Assembly: GCF_900187365.1 (NCBI RefSeq)
Contig: NZ_FYDG01000006.1
Location: 62,001 to 126,000, forward strand
DNA length: 64,000 nucleotides
DNA from: Rhodoblastus acidophilus
Lineage (GTDB): Bacteria; Pseudomonadota; Alphaproteobacteria; Rhizobiales; Beijerinckiaceae
Direction of reading: 5' to 3'
How positions within the stretch are numbered: the stretch's first letter is position 1; every line of letters begins with the position of its first letter. Of the stretch, positions 34,678 through 43,057 are shown piece after piece. Both the position numbers and the translations under genes were made by a program. Below the pieces are notes generated by a model that was not told where the DNA came from, did no database searches, and was given only the letters and a program-made list of their open reading frames with translations.

Positions 34678-35720
34678 GCCTCCGCCCAGATTTTGACGCG
34701 CGGTTCAGATTCGGCGAGCCAGCCGGCGAGGCGCGTCACGCCCTCCCGCCAGGGCAGCGGCTCGGCGAGCGCGAGGGCGGCCCGGACGCGGCGGGCGTCG
34801 GACACGTACCAGCGCTGGTCGCCGGCGCGCCATGGCAGGAAGAAGACGCGCGCGCGCCGGTTGAACAGGGCTTCGCCCTGGGCGATCACGTCGAGCAGGG
34901 TCACCGCATTGGCCGGTCCGCCGCCGAGGTTGAACGCCTGGCCCGCGATGGCGCCGATCTGCTTCCAGGCGGCGACATAGGCCGCCACGGCGTCCTCGAC
35001 GAACAGCACGTCGCGCACCTGGCGTCCGTCGCCATAAATGGAGATCGGTTCGCCCGCGTGAACGCGCCGCAACAGATGCGCCACCCAGCCTTGATCCTCC
35101 GTGCCCATCTGGCGGGGACCATAGACGCAGCTCATGCGCATCACCGCGGTCGAAAGGCCGAAGGAGCGCGCGTAATCCAGCACATATTGGTCGGCCGCGC
35201 CCTTCGAGCAGCCATAGGGCGTGTGGAAGTCGAGCGGTTGTTTCTCGTTGACGCCCTGCAGCGCCAGCGACAGATCGACCGGCCTGTACGCCTCGCGCTG
35301 CAGGTGCAGCGGCACGGCGGCGAGGTCGCCATAAACCTTGTTGGTGCTGGCGAAGATCAGCGGCGTGCGCGGGGCGCGCAGGCGCAGGATTTCCAGCAGG
35401 CCGAGCACGCCCCGCACATTGATCGAGAAATCTTCCAGCGGCTGTTCGAGGCTGGTCGTCACCGCCACCTGGGCCGCGAAATGGAACACGGCGGCGGCGC
35501 CCGCCACCGCGTCGGCGCAGCTCTGGATGTCACGGATGTCGGCGCGGTGGAAGGCGACGCGGTCATGATGGCGGCGCTTGAGCCAGGCCACATTGCGCTC
35601 GACGCCGGGCCGCGACAGATTGTCGAGAATCAGAACGTGTTCGCCATCGGTGGCGAGGCGGTCCGCCAGATTGGCGCCGATGAAGCCGGCCCCGCCGGTG
35701 ATCAGGACGGGCGCGCTCAT
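34674..35720 (-). CDS. NAD-dependent epimerase (CDP-paratose 2-epimerase-like)
   Basis: This 348-residue extended SDR has T-G-G-A-G-F-I-G-A-N near residue 7, the catalytic Y-G-C-S-K motif near residue 163, and C-V-Y-G-P-R-Q-M-G-T-E-D-Q-G-W. The last motif is characteristic of the RfbE/Tyv CDP-paratose 2-epimerase group. The CDP-sugar assignment is not certain since no CDP-glucose genes adjoin. The ATG at 35720 is the family start; it overlaps the upstream epimerase stop by four bases. Confidence 0.87.
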   Translation of the reverse strand: MSAPVLITGGAGFIGANLADRLATDGEHVLILDNLSRPGVERNVAWLKRRHHDRVAFHRADIRDIQSCADAVAGAAAVFHFAAQVAVTTSLEQPLEDFSINVRGVLGLLEILRLRAPRTPLIFASTNKVYGDLAAVPLHLQREAYRPVDLSLALQGVNEKQPLDFHTPYGCSKGAADQYVLDYARSFGLSTAVMRMSCVYGPRQMGTEDQGWVAHLLRRVHAGEPISIYGDGRQVRDVLFVEDAVAAYVAAWKQIGAIAGQAFNLGGGPANAVTLLDVIAQGEALFNRRARVFFLPWRAGDQRWYVSDARRVRAALALAEPLPWREGVTRLAGWLAESEPRVKIWAEA

Positions 35721-36802
35721 GCCACCAGCCCCCGCGCTTGCAACTCGCGCCGCGCCTGCTCCGCGCCGTCCTCCGCGCTCTGTTCGCGCAGCCATGCCGC
35801 GAGTTCGGCGACGCCCGCCGCAAAGGCCGTTTTCGGCGCAAAGCCGAGTTCGGCGCGCGCCTTGGAAATGTCGGCGAAGCAATGGCGGATGTCGCCGGCG
35901 CGTCGTTGCCCGGTCAGCTCCGGCGCGATGTCCAGGCGGTCCACGGCTTGGGCCAGAGCACCCGCCACATCGAGGATGTCGCGCGATTCGCCGCTGCCGA
36001 TATTGTAGACTTGGCCGGCGGCGCCCGGCGCGTCGAGCGCGGCGAGAAAGGCCGCGGCCACATCGGAGACATGAATGAAATCGCGCCGCTGCCGGCCGTC
36101 CTCGAACACCAGCGGCGCCCGTCCGTTGAGGAGCCGCGCCGCGAAAATGGCCAGCACGCCGGTATAGGGATTGGAAAGGGCCTGGCCGGGGCCATAGACG
36201 TTGAACAGGCGCAACGCCACGCCCTCCATGCCATAGGCGCCGCACACGTTCAGCGTCAGCCGCTCCTGCGCATATTTGGTGAGGGCGTAGACCGAGGCGA
36301 GCGAGGGGCGCTTGTCCTCGGGCGTGGGAACCGGCGCGAGGGGACGCCCCGATTCGTCCAGCGGATCCCAGCGGCCCGGGCGCGTCGCCTCGACGATGCG
36401 GCCGTCGGCGTCGCGGTACAGCCCCTCGCCGTAAATGCTCATGGAGGAAGCGACCACCACCCGCCGCACCGGCCTGGCGATCAGCGCCTGCATCAGCACG
36501 GCGGTTCCGAGATCGTTGGCCGCGACATAGCGTTCGATCTCATACATGCTCTGGCCCACGCCGACTTCGGCGGCGAGGTGGACCACTTGATCGACGCCGT
36601 CGAGCGCCGCCGCCACGCGCGCGGGGTCGCGCATATCGCCGACCACCAGTTCGGCGCCGGCGGGAATGGAATTGGCGCGCGCGCCGTGAACTTGCGCGAT
36701 CAGCGCATCGAACAGGCGCACGCTGTCGCCGCGCGCGACAAGGGCGCGGGCGACGTGACGGCCGATGAAGCCGGCCCCGCCGGTGATGAGGATGTTGGCC
36801 AT
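35717..36802 (-). CDS. NAD-dependent epimerase/dehydratase
   Basis: This 361-residue extended SDR has T-G-G-A-G-F-I-G-R-H near residue 7, S-S-M-S-I-Y-G-E-G-L-Y, the catalytic Y-A-L-T-K pair, N-V-Y-G-P-G-Q-A and D-F-I-H-V-S-D-V. It resembles UDP-glucose 4-epimerases and dTDP-glucuronate-type enzymes; the exact substrate is not assignable. It lies 12 bases after the 87-residue gene, which carries the operon's stress promoter. Confidence 0.87.
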   Translation of the reverse strand: MANILITGGAGFIGRHVARALVARGDSVRLFDALIAQVHGARANSIPAGAELVVGDMRDPARVAAALDGVDQVVHLAAEVGVGQSMYEIERYVAANDLGTAVLMQALIARPVRRVVVASSMSIYGEGLYRDADGRIVEATRPGRWDPLDESGRPLAPVPTPEDKRPSLASVYALTKYAQERLTLNVCGAYGMEGVALRLFNVYGPGQALSNPYTGVLAIFAARLLNGRAPLVFEDGRQRRDFIHVSDVAAAFLAALDAPGAAGQVYNIGSGESRDILDVAGALAQAVDRLDIAPELTGQRRAGDIRHCFADISKARAELGFAPKTAFAAGVAELAAWLREQSAEDGAEQARRELQARGLVA

Positions 36803-36814
36803 GGGCGGCGCCGT

Positions 36815-37078
36815 TCAGTGATGGCGCCGGATGAGTTTGATGAAGCGGCTCTCTTCTTCGTCCTGATAAAGAAACGCCAGTTTGCTGCGCTCAAAGGTTT
36901 CGAAGAACTGGTCCCAGCTGATCGGCTCCAGCCGGTCTTCCTGCGGACCGAAATCGACGCGCAGCAAGCCGGCGTCGCGCGCATTGCCCGTGCCCTTCAC
37001 GCGCGCCGGCCGGCCGCCGCGCGCCTCGACCCAGCGGCGGATGGTGGCATGGTCAGTGGTGGTTTTGCCTTCGGACAT
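36815..37078 (-). CDS. 87-residue conserved hypothetical protein, first gene of the glycan operon
   Basis: This small hydrophilic protein has T-T-D-H-A-T-I-R-R-W-V-E-A-R-G-G-R-P-A-R-V near its start and ends A-F-L-Y-Q-D-E-E-E-S-R-F-I-K-L-I-R-R. Similar proteins of unknown function exist widely in bacteria, from memory. The ATG at 37078 is chosen because a longer frame would run across a perfect EcfG-type promoter at 37127. Only 12 bases separate it from the epimerase gene, so it likely leads the nine-gene operon that ends at 27976. Confidence 0.8.
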   Translation of the reverse strand: MSEGKTTTDHATIRRWVEARGGRPARVKGTGNARDAGLLRVDFGPQEDRLEPISWDQFFETFERSKLAFLYQDEEESRFIKLIRRHH

Positions 37079-37126
37079 GGGGGCAACTCCATTGTTCCGC
37101 CAGTAAGATGTCAAATATGGCGGGAC

Positions 37127-37151
37127 AACGGACTGTCGCACGGAAGGTTCC
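37127..37151 (-). promoter_or_regulatory. EcfG-type promoter of the glycan operon
   Basis: On the minus strand GGAAC (complement of 37147-37151), 16 bases, CGTT (complement of 37127-37130), an exact match 48 bases before the ATG at 37078. No terminator is visible between the 87-residue gene and the epimerase gene. Confidence 0.75.
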
Positions 37152-37168
37152 AGCGCGCGGCGGGATTC

Positions 37169-38845
37169 TCAATGCAAGTCTTGAGCCGGCGTCGTCAGAT
37201 CAATGCGGAGCCGGTCGCAATAGTTCCGGTAAAGGCCGGAAATAATATCCTTGTTGCGGCCGTCCGGGGTTTGTCTGAGCGAAAACCACCAGAGGCCGAC
37301 TTGTTGCGCGAGATAGCACGGGCGCAAGAAAGCCAGCAGCGCGGGGTCGATCGCGCAGTCGCGGCATGCGAGGTCTTGCAGCAGCGCTTCGGTTTCGTTT
37401 GGCGCAAGCGTGAATTCCGTGATGGCGCCGGCGACGTCCCATGCGAGATCCTGGCAGCCGACCAGCGTATGGTCGGCGCAATGATCGACGGCGTCGGTCT
37501 TGATGAAGCGCCCGTCCGCCGCGATCAGCCATTCCCAGGCGTGCAGGCGGTTGTCGGTGGCCACGGGCCGCACCTTGCCCCCGAGCGCCTGCGCCCGGTC
37601 CGACCACGCGCGCGCGGGCGGATCCAGCTTCAGCGCGAGCGACGCATTGCGACACAGCATGTCCGCCAGGCCCTGCAGCGAAGCGCCGGCGTAAGGAGCC
37701 GGCGGAAGGCGCGCGGCGCGGAAGGCGAGATAATCCGCCAGATGCGCCAAAAAGGCTTTTCGCGCGGCGCCTGAAGGTTGAAGCGGGCGTCCCGGCAGCC
37801 ATGGCTCGATGGTGAAGCCGTCGCGCAGGCCGAGCATTTCGGGCGAGAAACCGCCCGCCGCAAGTTTTTTCGCGCGCTCGAAACTGGCGGCGCCGTAGGG
37901 GCCGAGGCCGGCGAACCGCAACAGAAAAACTCCGCGTTCGCCTTCCACCAGAAATTTGCGGCGCTCCCAGATCGCGCCCGCCGGCGCCTGTTCGAGACCG
38001 GGCCGCGCCTGGCGCCAACCGCCGCCCGTCACATCGCGCGGCGGCCCGCGCAACGGGCCGGTCACATCAGGCCAATGGGTCCATGGCGCCGGCTCGGTCT
38101 CGGCGACGCGATGCTCCAGCCGGCGCCAAAGCGGCAGCAGCGCCGGATCGGCGCCGGGGCCGGGGGGATTGCCGTGCGAGGGAAACAGGACAATGCGATG
38201 CAGCGGCGCGCCCAGCTCCAGCAGGGCGCGGACGACGGCCAGGAACGAGCTGCCGGAAAAACCGGGGCCTTCGTCGACGACGGCGATCAAGCCTGTCGCG
38301 CCTTTCAGCCGGGCGGCGACCTCGGGCGAAAACCGCGCCTCGCGCCGCAGCGGCGGCCCGGTCGGGCGCAAGCTGGTGACGAAGGCGGCGGCCGAAGCGG
38401 CGGCGACCATCGCCGCAAGGCCCATTCCAATGCTGCGGACGCCGATGACCGCCTCGACGCCCGGCGTCCGCCGCGCCGAGGCCGCATAGGCCTCCGGCGA
38501 CACGCCGTAGAAGGCGAAGCCCTCCTGCCGGCGGCAGAGGATGCGCTCGGGCAGGGCGGTCGCCGCCAGCGCGTCGAGCGCGCCTCGCGTTGCATGAAAA
38601 GACGCTTCGGTCGGGCGCAGCAGCAGATCGGCGAGCGCCCGAAGCGCGGCGATCGGCGCGGTCTCGAGCGCCGCTTCGGCGTCGGCGAGCCCCTGCGCCA
38701 GTTCGCTCGCCAGAACGAAGGCGCAGACAATCGGCTCGCGCCGTCGCTCCGGCGCGGCGGCCGCCGCGTCGTCCATGGCGGCGCGGATGCGGGCGATCTC
38801 CGCATGGGGCGCGGCGCTGCGATCCGCGTCCCCGAACACCAGCAT
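37169..38845 (-). CDS. Phosphoribosyltransferase-like/kinase-like two-domain protein
   Basis: The 558-residue product has a central segment resembling type I phosphoribosyltransferases. G-V-R-S-I-G (residues 135-140) and R-P-T-G (160-163) are followed by a PRPP-loop-like V-V-D-E-G-P-G-F-S-G-S-S (189-200). From about residue 300 it looks like an aminoglycoside-phosphotransferase-type kinase fold (R-K-F-L-V, then F-T-I-E-P-W-L-P-G-R-P-L), ending with D-L-A-W-D-V-A-G-A. The usual catalytic H-G-D loop reads H-A-W-E-W, so kinase activity is doubtful. I recognise no named family. The ATG shares a base with the CBS gene stop, so the pair is coupled. Confidence 0.75.
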   Translation of the reverse strand: MLVFGDADRSAAPHAEIARIRAAMDDAAAAAPERRREPIVCAFVLASELAQGLADAEAALETAPIAALRALADLLLRPTEASFHATRGALDALAATALPERILCRRQEGFAFYGVSPEAYAASARRTPGVEAVIGVRSIGMGLAAMVAAASAAAFVTSLRPTGPPLRREARFSPEVAARLKGATGLIAVVDEGPGFSGSSFLAVVRALLELGAPLHRIVLFPSHGNPPGPGADPALLPLWRRLEHRVAETEPAPWTHWPDVTGPLRGPPRDVTGGGWRQARPGLEQAPAGAIWERRKFLVEGERGVFLLRFAGLGPYGAASFERAKKLAAGGFSPEMLGLRDGFTIEPWLPGRPLQPSGAARKAFLAHLADYLAFRAARLPPAPYAGASLQGLADMLCRNASLALKLDPPARAWSDRAQALGGKVRPVATDNRLHAWEWLIAADGRFIKTDAVDHCADHTLVGCQDLAWDVAGAITEFTLAPNETEALLQDLACRDCAIDPALLAFLRPCYLAQQVGLWWFSLRQTPDGRNKDIISGLYRNYCDRLRIDLTTPAQDLH

Positions 38846-39279
38846 CAGGGCGTCTGGTTATGGTCGCCGCCCGGCCGGCAGATGCCCACCAGCGCGCCGC
38901 CGGCCGCCGCGTCGGTCGAGGCCACCGCGAGGTCGCCGAGCGAGACGATGCCGACCAGCCGCCGGCCGCGGTCGAGCACCGGCAAGCGGCGGACCCGAAG
39001 ATCGGCCATGGCGCGGGCGACGGCTTCAAGCTCCTGATCCTCGAAGCAGAATTTCACGTCGCGCGACATCACGTCCCTCACCCGGGTGTCCGGGCCCTTG
39101 CCGGCGGCCACCGCCCGCACGGCTATGTCGCGATCGGTGATCATGCCGACGAGCTTGCCGTCTTCGCCGACGGGCGCCACGCCGGTGTCATGCAGCACCA
39201 TGAGCTCCGCCGCACGCGCGATCGTGTCTTCGGGGCTCGCCACTTTCACCTCTCGGGTCATTGTGTCGCTCACACGCAT
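38845..39279 (-). CDS. CBS-pair domain protein
   Basis: This 144-residue protein consists of two CBS motifs (about residues 1-60 and 66-125; T-D-R-D-I-A-V-R-A-V and G-I-V-S-L-G-D-L-A end the repeats). CBS pairs bind adenosyl ligands such as AMP, ATP or SAM and act as energy sensors. Translation of the following gene starts at the overlapping TGATG. That coupling suggests it regulates or partners the phosphoribosyltransferase-like protein. No EcfG-type promoter was found upstream. Confidence 0.9.
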   Translation of the reverse strand: MRVSDTMTREVKVASPEDTIARAAELMVLHDTGVAPVGEDGKLVGMITDRDIAVRAVAAGKGPDTRVRDVMSRDVKFCFEDQELEAVARAMADLRVRRLPVLDRGRRLVGIVSLGDLAVASTDAAAGGALVGICRPGGDHNQTP

Positions 39280-39420
39280 CTGTCGCCTCCATCTGTCGCC
39301 TTTTGGGGGACGAAGGACATTGCCGCCGTCGCATCCCGCGCATTCCGGCGGGCGGGGCGATCGGCGCCGGCATTTGGCGCCGAAGACGCCCGCAACTCCC
39401 GGGCTGTCCGCCTAAGGTTT

Positions 39421-40368
39421 TCAGACCAAGGCTTCCAACCCAAACACGGCGAAGCGGTCGCCGCGGTCGCGCCAGGCGCGTGCGAGCCGCCATCCCGCCT
39501 CATCCGCCATCGCCTCGAACATGGCCAGCTCGTATTTGCGCGAGCTTTCCGTATGGATGGAATCTCCGGCCTTGAAGGGGAACAATCGGCCGGCGACCGC
39601 GACCTCGCGCGAGTCGAGGCTGACCAGGTGCATTTCGACGGCCGAATCCGCCTCGTTCCAGCGCGCCTCATGCGCGAACCTGCTCAACGGGAAGCCGCCG
39701 TCCAGCTCGCGATTGATCCGCGCCAGCAGGTTGAGGTTGAACGCGGCGGTGACGCCCTCGCCGTCGTCATAGGCGTCGAGCAATATCCTCCGGTCCTTTT
39801 TCAAATCGACGCCGATCACCGCTTTGCCGTTCTGGACATGACGCCGCATGCGCGAAAGGAAGGCGATGGCTTCGCGGCGGTTGAGATTGCCGATGGTGGA
39901 GCCGGGGAAAAACGCCGCGCGCGGCCCTTGCGGCAATTCGGGCGCGTCGAAGTCGCGCGTGAAGTCGGCGAGGATCGGCTGGACGTCGAGTCCCGGAAAC
40001 CGCCCGCCGATGCGCCGCGCCGTCCGGCCGAGCACGCCCGCCTCGATGTCGATCGGCGCATAGACCCGCGGCGCGCGCAGGGCTTCGATCAGGATTTCCG
40101 CCTTGACCCCGGCGCCGGCGCCATATTCGAGCAGCACCGCGCCTTCGCCGCAGAAATCGGCGATGTCCCGCGCATGACGCCACAAAATCTCCGCTTCGGC
40201 GCGGGTGGGATAGTAATCGTGGAGGCGGGTGATGGCCTCGAACAGCTCGCTGCCGCGTTCGTCGTAGAGCCAGCAGCAGGGAATGGATTTTTGCGGCCGC
40301 GACAGGCCGGACACCACGGCGGAACAAAAGGCTTCGTCCCAGCGCGTTCGCACCTCGCCGTCAGTCAT
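39421..40368 (-). CDS. egtD: L-histidine N-alpha-methyltransferase
   Basis: EgtD trimethylates histidine to hercynine, the first step of ergothioneine synthesis. The 315-residue protein is full length. It has Y-D-E-R-G-S-E-L-F-E-A-I-T near residue 35, the SAM motif L-E-Y-G-A-G-A-G, F-F-P-G-S-T-I-G-N-L and the C-terminal R-K-Y-E-L segment. It overlaps egtB by eight bases and is downstream of it, so both are made together. Confidence 0.96.
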   Translation of the reverse strand: MTDGEVRTRWDEAFCSAVVSGLSRPQKSIPCCWLYDERGSELFEAITRLHDYYPTRAEAEILWRHARDIADFCGEGAVLLEYGAGAGVKAEILIEALRAPRVYAPIDIEAGVLGRTARRIGGRFPGLDVQPILADFTRDFDAPELPQGPRAAFFPGSTIGNLNRREAIAFLSRMRRHVQNGKAVIGVDLKKDRRILLDAYDDGEGVTAAFNLNLLARINRELDGGFPLSRFAHEARWNEADSAVEMHLVSLDSREVAVAGRLFPFKAGDSIHTESSRKYELAMFEAMADEAGWRLARAWRDRGDRFAVFGLEALV

Positions 40369-41632
40369 TGTCGTCCTCCGTCACGTCTTGCGCCAGCCGC
40401 ACGCCGGAAAACTGCCAGCGGGCGTCGGGTGGAAAAAAATTGCGATAGGTCGCGCGAATATGGCTTTTCGGGCTGACGCAGGAACCGCCGCGCAGCACGA
40501 ACTGTCCGCACATGAATTTGCCGTTGTACTCGCCGGCGGCGCCGGCGGCGGGACGGAAGCGGGGGTAGGGCGAGAACGCGCTCGACGTCCATTGCCAGAG
40601 GTCGCCGAACATCTGGCGCAAGCCGCCATCCCCGGGCGGCGCGGCCGCCGGAGCCGGACACAGCCGGCCGCTCTCCAGGAAATGGCCTTCGACCGGGAGA
40701 CCGGCGGCCGCCAGCTCCCATTCGGCCTCGGTCGGCAGGCGCCGGCCCGCCCAGCGGGCGAAGGCGTCGGCCTCGAAATAGCTCACATGCGACGCTGGCG
40801 CGCCCGGATCGACCGGCGTCATGCCGGACAGCGTCATCGTCCAGAACGCGCCGTCGCGCTGTTCCCAATAGAGCGGCGCCGTCCAGCCCTCGGCCCGACA
40901 TTTGGCCCAGCCTTCCGATATCCACAGCAGCGGGCGCCGGTAGCCGCCGTCGGCGATGAAAGCCTGCCATTCCCCATTGGTGACGAGGCGATCCGCAAGC
41001 GTGTAGGGCGGAACGATGACGGGGTGGCGCGGCCGCTCGCAATCGAAGGCGAAGCCATCGCCGCCGGCGCCGATCTCGGCGACGCCGCCAGGGAAGCGCC
41101 GCATGGTCAATTGCGACGTCTCGGCCGGTTCCCCATCGAGCGCGCGCTGCTTGTAGGCGGGACGCAGCGGGTTTTGGGCGAACAGGTGCAGAATGTCCGT
41201 CAGCAGCAGTTCCTGGTGCTGGCGTTCGTGATGGCAGCCGAGTTCGATCAAGGCGGCGACGGCCTGGTGGATGTCGTCGCCAAGGCGCTCGACGCCGCGG
41301 TCGACATGGTCGCGGTAGGCGAGAATGGCCTCCAGCGTGGGGCGGGTCAGCATGCCGCGCCGGGGGCGGGGATGACGGGCGCCAAGCGTCTCGTAATAGG
41401 AGTTGAACAGGAAGGCGAAGTCGCGGTCGAAACACGCATAATCGGGCGCGAAGCGTTGCAGCGCCATAGCCTCGAAGAACCAGCTGGTATGCGCGAGATG
41501 CCATTTCGCGGGACTGGCGTCGGGCATGGATTGCACGGTCGCGTCGGCGTCTGACAGCGGCGCCGCGAGCCGACGGCTCATCGCCCGCGTCTCGCGATAT
41601 TGCGTCAGGATTTTGGATCGTATTGATGACAA
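40361..41632 (-). CDS. egtB: Ergothioneine biosynthesis sulfoxide synthase
   Basis: EgtB joins hercynine to a thiol (gamma-glutamylcysteine or cysteine) with oxygen and non-heme iron. The 423-residue form has a DinB-like helical domain with the iron ligands in H-E-R-Q-H-Q-E and a C-terminal formylglycine-enzyme-like domain with G-D-L-W-Q-W and R-G-G-S-C-V-S-P. The start is uncertain: TTG at 41632 keeps the N-terminal helix expected before L-A-A-P-L-S-D; the ATG at 41581 would drop about 17 residues of it. No egtA, egtC or egtE lie nearby. Confidence 0.92.
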   Translation of the reverse strand: MSSIRSKILTQYRETRAMSRRLAAPLSDADATVQSMPDASPAKWHLAHTSWFFEAMALQRFAPDYACFDRDFAFLFNSYYETLGARHPRPRRGMLTRPTLEAILAYRDHVDRGVERLGDDIHQAVAALIELGCHHERQHQELLLTDILHLFAQNPLRPAYKQRALDGEPAETSQLTMRRFPGGVAEIGAGGDGFAFDCERPRHPVIVPPYTLADRLVTNGEWQAFIADGGYRRPLLWISEGWAKCRAEGWTAPLYWEQRDGAFWTMTLSGMTPVDPGAPASHVSYFEADAFARWAGRRLPTEAEWELAAAGLPVEGHFLESGRLCPAPAAAPPGDGGLRQMFGDLWQWTSSAFSPYPRFRPAAGAAGEYNGKFMCGQFVLRGGSCVSPKSHIRATYRNFFPPDARWQFSGVRLAQDVTEDDND

Positions 41633-41782
41633 AAGTCGGCCCGCCTCCGCGCCAGCAGTCCGGTTAATCGTCGCGCGGGGCAGAAGTTCCGCCTCCGCCG
41701 GCCGAAAGGGGTCAGGCCAAGCTTGCTTCAGGCGCAATCGCGACCATCTGACAGGAGAGCCTTTTTCATCAGGGAGAGTGAG

Positions 41783-42043
41783 ATGGCCACAGCACGAAAG
41801 AGCTCCAGCGCCGCCGAGCGTCACGAGGCGGAGTCCGAACACGCGACGGCGGAGCGGCGGTCCACGGGCCAGCAGGCGCAAAAGGAGGATCCGCACAAGA
41901 AGGATCCGCACAAGAAAGAGGCGGCCGAGACCGAGGCCGGCAAGCCTGAAAACTGGGACGACGTGGCCGAGGCCTCCTGGGAGTCGTTCCCGGCCAGCGA
42001 CCCGCCGGCCTATACGATGCGGCGTCCGAAGGACGCCGACTAG
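41783..42043 (+). CDS. 86-residue hydrophilic protein with S-F-P-A-S-D-P-P motif
   Basis: This small disordered-looking protein is rich in Glu, Lys and Ala, holds a tandem D-P-H-K-K repeat (15-base unit twice, 41888-41917), and ends with W-E-S-F-P-A-S-D-P-P-A-Y. The last motif is shared by short proteins of unknown function in many alphaproteobacteria, from memory. The ATG at 41783 follows GGGAG. It converges on cyoD and has no EcfG-type promoter that I can see. Confidence 0.78.
   Translation: MATARKSSSAAERHEAESEHATAERRSTGQQAQKEDPHKKDPHKKEAAETEAGKPENWDDVAEASWESFPASDPPAYTMRRPKDAD
41888..41917 (+). repeat. 15-base tandem repeat inside the 86-residue gene
   Basis: Two in-frame copies of GATCCGCACAAGAAG (the second differs in its last base) encode D-P-H-K-K twice. 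It looks like a recent slippage duplication. Confidence 0.85.
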
Positions 42044-42059
42044 TCGCGCGAGGCGGCGG

Positions 42060-42419
42060 TCACGACGCGGTCATCGGAGGCATGTTCGCGTCGAGACCGG
42101 CCATGATCCACAGCGATCCCGCGATCACCAGGAAGACGATCAGCAGCCCGAACGCCAGCGCCAGAATGTTGTTGATCTGGCGTGGCGCGGTGGAGAGCTG
42201 GAAGAAGAAAACCAGATGCACGCCCATCTGCGCCACCGCCAGCACGAACAGGGCCGCGTAGTGACCGGGGCCCCAGATGAAGCTGGCAGAGGGAATGGCG
42301 AAGGCCGCGCCGGTCAAGACCAGCGCGAAGGCGAAGCCGGTGGTGGCGATGGCGATCTCGTTGCCGGGACGCTCCTGCTGGGGACCGAGCGTGGTGCGAT
42401 GGTCGCGTTCGTCGGTCAC
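42060..42419 (-). CDS. cyoD: Cytochrome o ubiquinol oxidase subunit IV
   Basis: CyoD is a small accessory subunit that helps assemble the quinol oxidase. The 119-residue protein has three transmembrane helices (about residues 25-42, 51-72 and 82-105) and the family's G-H-Y-A-A-L-F-V-L-A-V-A-Q-M-G-V-H segment. It starts at a GTG within the cyoC stop (GTGA). It is the last gene of cyoABCD; no terminator is evident before the convergent gene at 41783. Confidence 0.92.
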   Translation of the reverse strand: MTDERDHRTTLGPQQERPGNEIAIATTGFAFALVLTGAAFAIPSASFIWGPGHYAALFVLAVAQMGVHLVFFFQLSTAPRQINNILALAFGLLIVFLVIAGSLWIMAGLDANMPPMTAS

Positions 42420-43057
42420 GGCAGAACCCCCATCAGATAAACCACGGTGAAAATCCCGATCCACACCAGATCGAGCGCGTGCCAGTACAGCGCGAAACAG
42501 AAGAAGCGCGAGCCATAGCGCGCCCCCGAACCCTGAAGGACGAACAGGGCGGCGAGTCCGGCCAGCCAGATCAGCCCAGCCGAAATATGCGCGCCATGCA
42601 GCCCGACCAGCGCGAAAAAAGCGCTGAGGAACGCGCTCGATTGCGGCGTGGCGCCGCGGGCGAGGAAATCCGCGAATTCGCGAATCTCCAGGGTCAGAAA
42701 AAGCGCGCCGAGCGCGAAGGTCGCGGCGAGGCCAATCAGGAATGCGGCCGCCGCGCGCCGGGCCAATGCGACATGGGCGAGGGCGCAGGCATAGCTCGAC
42801 AGCAGCAGGCACAGCGTTTCCAGCGCGACATTGCCCAAACTGAACAGGGCGCGGCTGTCGGCCCCGCCCGCCGTGGAATTGCGCAGCACGGCGTAGGCGG
42901 CGAAGAACGAGGCGAAGATGACGATGTCGCTGAGCAGAAACACCCAGAAGCCGAAGCCCACCACCTCCTCGCGCGGCGCGGCGCCTTCGTCCGAGTGGAC
43001 CTCGAAGCCGGTTCCGGCGAGCTGGTCGCTGTCGTCGAGCGGAACGGTCGCGGTCAC
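42416..43057 (-). CDS. cyoC: Cytochrome o ubiquinol oxidase subunit III
   Basis: This 213-residue subunit III has five transmembrane helices, [17 protein letters not shown] near residue 34, and the conserved glutamate-bearing T-L-E-I-R-E-F and H-G-A-H-I-S segments. It starts four bases inside the end of cyoB. In the complex it stabilises subunit I at the membrane. Confidence 0.95.
   Translation of the reverse strand: MTATVPLDDSDQLAGTGFEVHSDEGAAPREEVVGFGFWVFLLSDIVIFASFFAAYAVLRNSTAGGADSRALFSLGNVALETLCLLLSSYACALAHVALARRAAAAFLIGLAATFALGALFLTLEIREFADFLARGATPQSSAFLSAFFALVGLHGAHISAGLIWLAGLAALFVLQGSGARYGSRFFCFALYWHALDLVWIGIFTVVYLMGVLP

Noticed and set aside
35738-37774. 678-codon plus-strand frame across the epimerase region
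   Set aside because: It spans several minus-strand genes and their junctions; it is a codon-bias artefact.
41666-41690. GGAAC-N16-GATT upstream of egtB
   Set aside because: Same poor -10 as the dps candidate, so not listed as a promoter.
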